Assembly: GCA_039621445.1 (NCBI GenBank)
Contig: CP154954.1
Span: 52,099,526 to 52,163,525, forward strand
Direction: 5' to 3'
From: Euglena gracilis
Taxonomy: Eukaryota > Euglenida > Euglenophyceae > Euglenales
Length of the DNA: 64,000 nucleotides
Positions 57,703-64,000 of this stretch are shown here, piece after piece (position 1 is the stretch's first letter; each line of letters opens with the position of its first letter). The translations under genes and the position numbers were made by a program. The notes under the pieces were generated by a model. It was not told the DNA's origin. It made no database searches and was given only the letters and a program-made list of their open reading frames with translations.

Positions 57703-60276
57703 GTAGGTGAACTTTGGTTTCTTCTGTTTTGTGTTTAAGTGCAATACAGTTGGTTTCTGAGTGTTTAATGATACTCATTGCTCTCTGTAGTTGTTTTTAG
57801 TGGATGCTGTTTCCGTTATGTTTTCCTCAGACAGATTGCGCGTTGGCGCAAATTTACAGTGGTGTAATAGTTAAATTCTGGTTGTTTACGTTGCCTGTTG
57901 CACACTACTGTGTTTGTTTGTGTAAATTGAGTGTGTTGGCTACGATCTCCATGTGCCTAGGTTCATTAGCTTTTTGTACATGGCTGCTTTGTTTGTGTTT
58001 TCCCTTTTAACATTTGCGCTTCGGCGCAAATGTATTCCATCAATCACCATATGACCCCTTTGTTTCTGTTCCGTGTGGCTGAACCGCCTCTAAAGCTCCT
58101 GTGTGGCGGCCCTTTAGCGTTACCGCGGACAAGGTGTCCTCCCAGCTCGGCATGCTGAGAATCCTGCGGTTCTTGCAGCAGGACGTTCTCCGGCAAGTAG
58201 CTCCCCCTCTGCCACTGCTCGTCGACGTGAACCTGTGGTACCGACAGATGAAGGTCGTGTACGGCAGAGACTGTCAGCGCTGGAATGCTGCGGAGGCGTT
58301 GGAGCGATTGCCCCCCTTGTATGGGGTGTGGCATCCTTACAAGCAGGTGGTCAACGTGCTGTATAAGCGCCTCCTGCCACTCTTTCTGTTCTTGCAGAAG
58401 GGCACGCTCTCTGGAAGGCCCCAGGTGGTGGAGAAGCCCAAGCTGCGTGCCCTGGAGATGTGGCTGGGGGCGATGTTGATGGTCCCGGAGGACAGACGGC
58501 AGAGGCTCTCAGCACTGGTGAAGCTGCTGCGACGTAGGCGAGATGTGCTGCAACGTGAATGCCAAGACAGGAAAAGTAAAGCAAGGGACGCCAAAAAGCG
58601 GCTGGACCAGGAGGAGGCGAAGGCTGCCAAGTACCTCACGAAGTCCTTCCGTGGTCGAGCACAGCTGGAGAGGGGGTCACTGTCGAAGCTGGCTGACCTG
58701 CACCGTGAAGCAGACACGACAGCTGCGCAACACAGCGAGGCCGCCGCGGCGCTGAAGCTGCTGTGCACAGACCTGGCCGTGGCCAGTGCACTGGAGGACC
58801 TCCTGCTGGTGTGGGCGCCGGCCGCCTTCGCGCTGGGTTGGCGAGTGAGGGAGTGTCACTGGGAGCACCGCCAACGTGGGACTGGTGGCGAGGCCAGGAA
58901 GGCGCTGGCCGCTGCGCTGTGTATGCTGTTGCACCTGGAAGCCCCCCAGCCCCACTCGCGTTCTCGCGGCCGCAGTGAGTACGTACGGACACTATCCGTC
59001 GCCCTGCTCATGTGGGATGACTGGCACAACTGGCTACCCGCTTGCTGCTTCTCAGAGGAGATGAACGAGGCCTCCTTGAGCAGGCTGGGCAGCTCTGTGA
59101 GGAAGCATCCAGAGGCGTCAACGACGGAAGATGTGATGGATCTGTTCCTGCTGGTGCGTCCCGGAAGACGGGGATTCAAAAAAGTCACTGCTGGAGGAGT
59201 GGAGGCGCAGTGGCTGGCCGTCTGTCTGCAGAACCTGGACAATCTGCTGGAGCGCAGTGCAGACCACCCCGCTGATGGACAGCCCAGAAGGCTGGTGTCC
59301 GAGCTGGTGAGGTACGTGTCACTGCGTCCCGCGGAGGCTCATGTCGGTGCCGATCCCCAGTCCACGTACGAAGCAGTCACACCGTGGCCGGAGGAGTGGG
59401 AGGGTCCTCCATCTCTGACTTCAGGTAACGGTCCTCTGGGCACTGTGAAGCAGGTGGAAGAGATGCTACACAGCAGCCTGGTGACCATGCTGAAGGACAA
59501 AGAGCAGCAGTCTCCCGAAGTGTGCGCAGAGCTGAACGCTCTCTGCGGAGTGCGCCGGCGAGCAGATGTGGAGAGCATTCAGCGTCGGTGGGACCAGGTC
59601 ACCGGACGACGGCCTCCTCGTCAGACTGTGCAGCCTCCCAATGTGCCAGCCGGGGTTCTATTTCGAGGTGACGGGATGCCTGTTCCTTCTACATTTTTGC
59701 CAGCTTCAATGTTGTCAATGAAATTTGCGCCAACGCGCAAATGCAAACGAGTACGTCTGTTATGGTTCTGTGGCGTTACATTTGCGCGGCCGCGCAAATG
59801 TTTTCCAGTGATGACTTTGGGAAGAGGTCCACTTTTTGGCAGAGAAAAGCTGACTGACAATTATGAACCATCTCCGTGGACCTCTTCCCAAAATCATCAC
59901 TGGAAAACATTTGCGCGGCCGCGCAAATGTAACCCCACAGAATCATAACAGACGTACTCGTTTGCATTTGCGCGTTGGCGCAAATTTCATTGACAACATT
60001 GAATTGTGTTTGATGATGACGTCATACAAGACTATTTCGTTGTTGGGCATATTGCGCGTCCGCGCAAGACGTCTTCCGTCTGCTAGTGGTCAAATGTGTG
60101 TCGCATTCAATGGTGGAGATCCTCTGGAATGTCAACGATCAAACGCCTCTCCTGACCTGAGAACTATCTGTGTTGAAAGAACCCCGTTGTCAGCTGTCCG
60201 GCAGCGGAGTCCTTCTCAGGAACAGGCCGGAGAACCACCCAGCAGGCGATCACGGTTTGAGGAAGAAGCCGTGTAG
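56911..60276 (+). CDS. Three-exon gene of unknown function with hairpin-bearing introns
   Basis: Proposed exons are 56911-57702, 58118-59667 and 60119-60276, stop TAG. Phases fit: GT|GTAGGT to TTTAG|C, then CGAG|GTGACG to GGAG|AT. Exon 1 contains YPEFVAKVLQVDSPLLNLVI and VVLWFDNFWKIQQTSNP. Exon 2 has a basic heptad-like stretch (RKSKARDAKKRLDQEEAKAA and following) that may be a coiled coil. Exon 3 ends PSRRSRFEEEAV. The first about 24 codons from the ATG (starting MSQPSSQSSRQRG) are one frame off the main reading, with the change near 56980, so there is an indel, an error or a different start. Intron 1 (415 bp) has two hairpins; intron 2 has a 295-bp foldback plus one hairpin. Family not recognised. 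Confidence 0.65.
58118..59667 (+). CDS. Exon 2 of the unknown gene
   Basis: About 515 codons open without interruption. Contains LLLVWAPAAFALGWRVREC and VALLMWDDWHNWLPACCF. The open frame continues past 59667 into the foldback, but composition changes there, supporting a donor at GTGACG. Confidence 0.72.
59707..60001. repeat. 295-bp foldback element in intron 2
   Basis: 126-bp arms (59707-59832 and 59876-60001) are reverse complements with about three mismatches around a 43-nt loop. Each arm contains two 18-bp hairpins with centres CAAC/GTTG and GGCC. It could form a long nested stem in RNA or DNA. It looks like a recent inversion-duplication or a MITE-like unit without coding capacity. Confidence 0.95.
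60119..60276 (+). CDS. Exon 3 of the unknown gene
   Basis: Reads DPLECQRSNASPDLRTICVE and ends with the basic-acidic tail RSRFEEEAV and TAG. Ser/Pro/Arg-rich, possibly disordered. Confidence 0.55.
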
Positions 60277-60989
60277 TGAAGCAGCCCCTGGCCACCAGCT
60301 ACGCGGTGGAGTAGGACATCATCAGTGAGGCGTCTGTGAGCTGCTTCTCAGGATCCAAAAATAAGCCAGTAGTGTCAGAGGCAACAGACACGTGCAGATT
60401 CCGCATTCCACGTCCACACAGGCCTTACCAACGGGGTCGTCTGTGTTGGTCGTCCCGGTTCTTTGGAACTGCCAGCCACCCTGTTGTATGCTTTTGCTGA
60501 TCAGTTTCTGGGCAGTCAAAACCACCCTCTGTAATGGCGTGTGTATACTGCATTGTTTTCGTAATGGGCGGGGGCCATGCATTAGCCGTTACACCAGCTG
60601 TGTCGTGGTCCGCGCGCGCACGCAGTCCGTTGGAGCGTTACGCGATCCGCATGCTGACGTCCTGGTGGTGGAAACTTGTTTCCCATTTTTCTGCCACTGC
60701 GTTGAGTGTTGGAATTTAAAAACAATGCATCTGTATAGCCCCGGTGACGACGGTCAGAAACATATCGGGCATTAATGACGTTCTTCACGGAATCAACTTT
60801 TGAGAATTTTGACCCCTGATGGAGACTCCAGCTGTTTTTGTGTATGCATTTTCCGGGTTTAGGTGGGGGGGGTTTGACACTGGTGAAAAAAATAAAAGCG
60901 TGCTTCCTAAGTGACGTGCACTTTTCACAGTTGAACACCCACTATTTGCGCCAACGCGCAAGTGTCATTAACTTTTATTCCCTGCAGCC
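60277..60989. other. Intergenic region or 5' UTR intron between the two plus-strand genes
   Basis: No coding island. AATAAA lies near 60891. A hairpin at 60945-60961 sits just upstream of an acceptor (CCCTGCAG) that abuts the ATG of the next gene, so part of this may be a 5' UTR intron. Confidence 0.5.
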
Positions 60990-61377
60990 ATGGATCCTGC
61001 TGGTGAGCCCCCTGTGGCCGGCGCTGCTGCGACGGCGGTACCAGCGGCAGCTGCAGTGGGTGGTGCAGGAGCGGCTGGGGGCGCGGCAGGCGCTGGGGGT
61101 GCGGGCGAGCCCCAAGAGCAGGCATCTGGCGGCGGCGGGTTTCCCCGGCGGAGGGTGCAGCCCACCATCGCGCAGGCAGCGCCGGAGAGCCTGGACCGCT
61201 GGATCGCGGCGGTGGACAAGATGCTGCTGCTGTCCGAGCTGACGTTCGACGTGGCGCTGACGGAGGGCCAGATCCGGCCGATGAACGAGGAGCAGGTGAA
61301 CAAGAAGTACCAGAACCTGCTGGCGAACCCCCCGGTGGTGGCGGTGCGCGTGGTCGTCTGGCAGCGGCAGGCCAACG
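60990..61377 (+). CDS. Exon 1 of the ParB-like gene
   Basis: ATG directly after acceptor CCCTGCAGCC. Low-complexity Ala/Gly leader, then the ParB-like start. Ends phase 1 at GTGTGC. Confidence 0.7.
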
Positions 61378-64000
61378 GTGTGCTTCCTTTTTTTGAATTT
61401 GCGCTTTGGCGCAAACGAAGTGTTCTGGATGTGCTCAATGTTCATGATTTGGCATTACATTTGCGCGGTGGCGCAAATCTGTGATCTGACTCTGTTGTTC
61501 ACCATGTTTTTCTTTGCCTCAGTTCACCAGTACGTGGTGCTGTCGGGGCAGCACATCGTGAAGGCCCTGCTGCGGCGCGCGGAGGACTACGCCCGGGACC
61601 TGCAGACGATTCCCCCTGGCTCAGAGTCTCCTTTATCCTTTGCGGCCCGCTTCTCTGCGTTGTGATGATGGACAAGTTGTTAACCCCTCTCTGTGCCAGT
61701 CCCGAAACGTGTGACATGCAGTGTTTTGCGGTGATTGGGTTCTTGCCGCCATATGTGAAAAAGATGTTCTGTGACCAGTACGAGCGCGTCAGCGCCACCG
61801 TCCTCCGCCCCGAAGCACCCCTCAGCGCCCGGCAGCTCGCCGCCGGCGATGCGCAGGCGGCGCAGACGGCGGTGGTGGAGGTGTCGATCCCCCAGTTTGC
61901 GGCGTTGCTGAGGGGTGGCCTGGACCTGTCTGACGACCCGGTGGAGAGGCTGGCGCTGGCGTACCGCAAGAGCGGCTGGGACCGCACTCTGAGCAAGGTG
62001 TACTCCTTTTGTACATTGCATATGTGTTCCCTGAATCTGTTTGCGCGCACGCGCAAATGAAGGACAATACACCTGAGCTGTTGGTGATGAATGGTCACAG
62101 ATACCCTGGATTGGGGATACCTGTTCCGATCGCAGGCCGCGGTGGTGAAGCAGTGGCAGCCGCTGCAGCGCTTCGTGGAGGAGAGTGAGGCCAGCGTCGC
62201 CGGGCTCCTGAACCTGGAGTCCAGCCTACGTGTGCACGCCCGGCAACTGCTGCCCACGCATCTCCGGGGGCTGCGCCAGCTGCTGACCCCCGACAGCCGC
62301 CGCGAGGTCGTCGCGGCGCTGCAGGCCCCCGGCGTGACGCTGGAGGGGCTGGCGGCGGCGGTGACCGCGGCGGTGGACTGGATGTGGGTGGGGTTCGTGT
62401 GGAGGCGGGAGAACGAGCACATCGGCGCCGACATTGGTGTGTAAACCAGCTGTCTGTTTGAACCCCCTGCATTGCACGCGTTCTGTGTTTGACGACATGT
62501 GTTTTAGTACATTTGCGCCAACGGGCAAGTGAGATGGAGCTGCACCTTCCTTTTTTTTCCTTTTCGGGCAACTGTGTGCACAATGGAATGCTTGTCAATG
62601 TAATAAATGCGTGCGTTGTCTGTGTCACAGTGGGTGACGCTGAGGAGCTGGCGAGGTTCCGGCGGACGGTGCCGCCCAAGGCCATCCAGGTGCCGCGGCT
62701 GGGCAGCTGGCAGTGGTCGCCAGCGGGGGAGTTTCCACCCATGGCTCGACTGATGCAGGCGGGGTTCTGGTGGGAGGAGCGATGGGAGGAGGTGCGGGCG
62801 TCGTTCCGTCACCGGACGGTGGGGGTGCAGGTGCTGAGGCCTGGCGGTGTGGATGGGGGATGGCTGGAGGTGGTGGTGCCCAGGCATCCGGAGGAGCTGC
62901 CCAGGCACGTGCTGGTGTACGCCTCCGCCGGGGCGGTCCCCCAGGTGGCGCTGGACGTGCACCTGTCGATGGCGGCGGTTGAGGTGGGGCCGCAGACCCA
63001 GCCTGGCTGTCACTGTTTTTTTTTTATGGAGGGTATGAGGTGTCGTCCCTATCACGGGGAGAGAAAGCAGTTTTTAAAAATTAAAAAAAAATTCATCCTG
63101 AAGACGTGTGTGAATGCTTGGCAGACAACTCCCCCATATGGTGTGTTCAGACAACACGTACTCGTTTACATTTGCGCGTACGCGCAAATGTAAACGAAGA
63201 GCACTTCGTTAAATGAGCGTTCTGTTCAATGGCTTCCAGACGCTGCCTGGCGAGCCAAGTCCTCAGGAACGCCGGCAGCATCCCGGTGGCCCTGTTCGGC
63301 CAGGCGGGAGCGGTGGAGGCGGTGGCTGCGGACATTCGCCGGCTGGCCCCAGGCCGGGAGTCCATCAGCGTGGACGTGTGGGTCCGCGTCGCCGAAGGGC
63401 TGCAGAAGCAACTGGTGAAGCAGCAGCTGCAGATCCTGCACGGGCCTGGAGACCTGGAACGCAGCCGGGTGTGATGATGTGGATGCAGTGTTGGCTGGTG
63501 GGTTGGTGTTGTTTCGTGGTTATTGAGCCAATAAAAGCCACATGTTCCATGTGCATACGTGGTTCTGCTATCAGTTACTACATTTGCGCGTTGGCGCAAA
63601 CCATGCGCGCGTTATCCTTCCACATCTCAGGTGCCGCCGGTGGCCCTCTGGGACGCGGAGAGCGGCGGGATCAGTCCTGCGGGTGCTGCTACTTCCTCCG
63701 CAGTGACGCCTGGCCCTGCAGCTGGAGGTCTGCACTGGGTCACCCTCGAGTGGCTGTGGAGAAGGGTCCTGAGACGCACTGAGGAGGGGGCGGAGGGTCT
63801 GCTCCTCCAAAGTGGGGACCTGACACTGGCTGCAAGGCTGACGGCCTGGGGAAGCAAGCCACCGGTTCGTGTGGTGGGGGTGGCGGATGGTGCCGCAGAA
63901 GCCGGACAGCTGGAGGCGGTGGTGGACCGCATCTCCAAGCAAGCGCAGCTCCCTCTGCCGGTGGCGAAGGCGATGCCGCCCCTGATGGCCAATGCCATTG
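60990..64000 (+). CDS. Multi-exon gene with ParB/Srx-like N-terminal half, open at window end
   Basis: Proposed exons: 60990-61377, 61523 to about 61657, about 61700-61997, 62136-62436, 62631-63008, 63260-63468 and 63631 onward. The second-to-third exon junction is unresolved; the others have matching phases. After an Ala/Gly-rich leader (residues 1 to about 50) the protein has LTEGQIRPMNEEQVNKKYQN, a PVVAV strand and YVVLSGQHIVKALLRRAEDY. This order (polar loop, sensor-like helix, strand, Gly-Gln-His box) resembles the ParB/sulfiredoxin nucleotide-binding fold, where the box is usually Gly-x-His/Arg-Arg. The rest, including SIPQFAALLRGGLDLSDDPV, is unrecognised. At least five introns carry one or two hairpins. 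Confidence 0.65.
61523..61657 (+). CDS. Exon 2 of the ParB-like gene
   Basis: Acceptor TGCCTCAG. Joins exon 1 in phase 1 to give VHQYVVLSGQHIVKALLRRA. The 3' edge is uncertain (61624 or 61657). Confidence 0.65.
61700..61997 (+). CDS. Exon 3 of the ParB-like gene
   Basis: Contains GFLPPYVKKMFCDQYERVSA and ARQLAAGDAQAAQTAVVEVS. Donor AAG|GTGTAC, phase 0. The 5' edge is uncertain. Confidence 0.6.
62136..62436 (+). CDS. Exon 4 of the ParB-like gene
   Basis: Acceptor GATCGCAG. Reads AAVVKQWQPLQRFVEESEAS, later AAAVTAAVDWMWVGFVWRRE. Ends phase 1 before GTGTGT. Confidence 0.7.
62631..63008 (+). CDS. Exon 5 of the ParB-like gene
   Basis: Acceptor GTGTCACAG. Contains RFRRTVPPKAIQVPRLGSWQ and EELPRHVLVYASAGAVPQVA. 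The donor is one of several (62984 or 63009). Confidence 0.65.
63162..63197. repeat. 36-bp perfect palindrome in an intron
   Basis: The hairpin core with centre GTAC is extended so that the whole 36 bp from TCGTTTAC to GTAAACGA is exactly self-complementary. Confidence 0.95.
63260..63468 (+). CDS. Exon 6 of the ParB-like gene
   Basis: Contains NAGSIPVALFGQAGAVEAVA and LQKQLVKQQLQILHGPGD. Ends phase 0 at CGG|GTGTGA. If not spliced, it would stop at 63474. Confidence 0.65.
63631..64000 (+). CDS. Exon 7 of the ParB-like gene, cut by window end
   Basis: Acceptor CATCTCAG. The phase-0 frame is open to the end of the window. Contains HWVTLEWLWRRVLRRTEEGA and KPPVRVVGVADGAAEAGQLE. Confidence 0.65.
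   Translation, partial: MPPVALWDAESGGISPAGAATSSAVTPGPAAGGLHWVTLEWLWRRVLRRTEEGAEGLLLQSGDLTLAARLTAWGSKPPVRVVGVADGAAEAGQLEAVVDRISKQAQLPLPVAKAMPPLMANAI

Larger units (their letters stand above)
54800..63600. repeat. TTTGCGC-N4-GCGCAAA hairpin family (about 28 copies)
   Basis: 18-bp palindromes with conserved 7-bp arms and a variable 4-nt centre (GTTG, CAAC, TTTG, TTCG, GGCC, GTAC, GCAC and others). Copies lie at 54800, 55016, 55061, 55166, 55221, 55276, 56461, 56664, 56692, 56721, 56748, 56776, 56804, 56832 (half), 57836, 58013, 59724, 59781, 59910, 59967, 60052, 60945, 61398, 61460, 62040, 62512 (degenerate), 63171 and 63583. All lie in predicted introns or flanks and none in the exons of the two genes here. 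Conserved arms with a free centre suggest selection on structure, or copying of a palindromic unit. Confidence 0.9.

Noticed and set aside
61499-62434. 311-codon minus-strand frame
   Set aside because: Antisense shadow of exons 2-4 of the plus-strand ParB-like gene, which has matched splice phases.

Overview
This window looks like nuclear DNA of a GC-rich, intron-rich protist or alga; the lineage cannot be fixed from sequence alone. Evidence for a eukaryote: short GC3-rich coding islands bounded by GT...AG signals, CA/GT and GCGT microsatellites, long G/C homopolymers, and DIRS-type tyrosine-recombinase retrotransposons. No bacterial operon, rRNA, tRNA or CRISPR array was seen.

Layout. 0-10 kb is mostly gene-free: two or three weak exon candidates, a family of short GGCGG-N4-CCGC palindromes (3.8-7.0 kb), decanucleotide tandem arrays (7.6-9.1 kb) and G/C-tract elements. 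10.5-25.0 kb is a nest of DIRS-like elements: copy A (minus strand, degenerate and diverged), two head-to-head 3' fragments, copy B (plus strand, broken RT but intact recombinase) and copy C (plus strand, bounded by about 99-bp inverted repeats, RT/RNase H/methyltransferase readable end to end). 25-26.7 kb is again non-coding with G/C-tract elements.

26.7-53.9 kb holds a series of more than thirty short minus-strand exons that I interpret as one giant gene, possibly two. Three consecutive phase-0 exons (36.8 to 35.7 kb) join into an AAA+ ATPase core: Walker A, Walker B and a sensor-1-like segment. Its introns contain microsatellites, G/C-tract elements, novel short tandem repeats and a further DIRS fragment (copy D, 29.4-30.6 kb).

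54.8-64.0 kb is a distinct block on the plus strand. It holds two multi-exon genes of unknown role. The second has an N-terminal half resembling the ParB/Srx fold and runs off the window end. About 28 copies of an 18-bp hairpin, TTTGCGC-N4-GCGCAAA, sit in introns and flanks here and in none of the exons I could read. Some are nested into larger foldbacks (a 295-bp element with 126-bp arms, and a cluster of seven). This intron-resident hairpin family, with the two genes that host it, is the best candidate for something undescribed.
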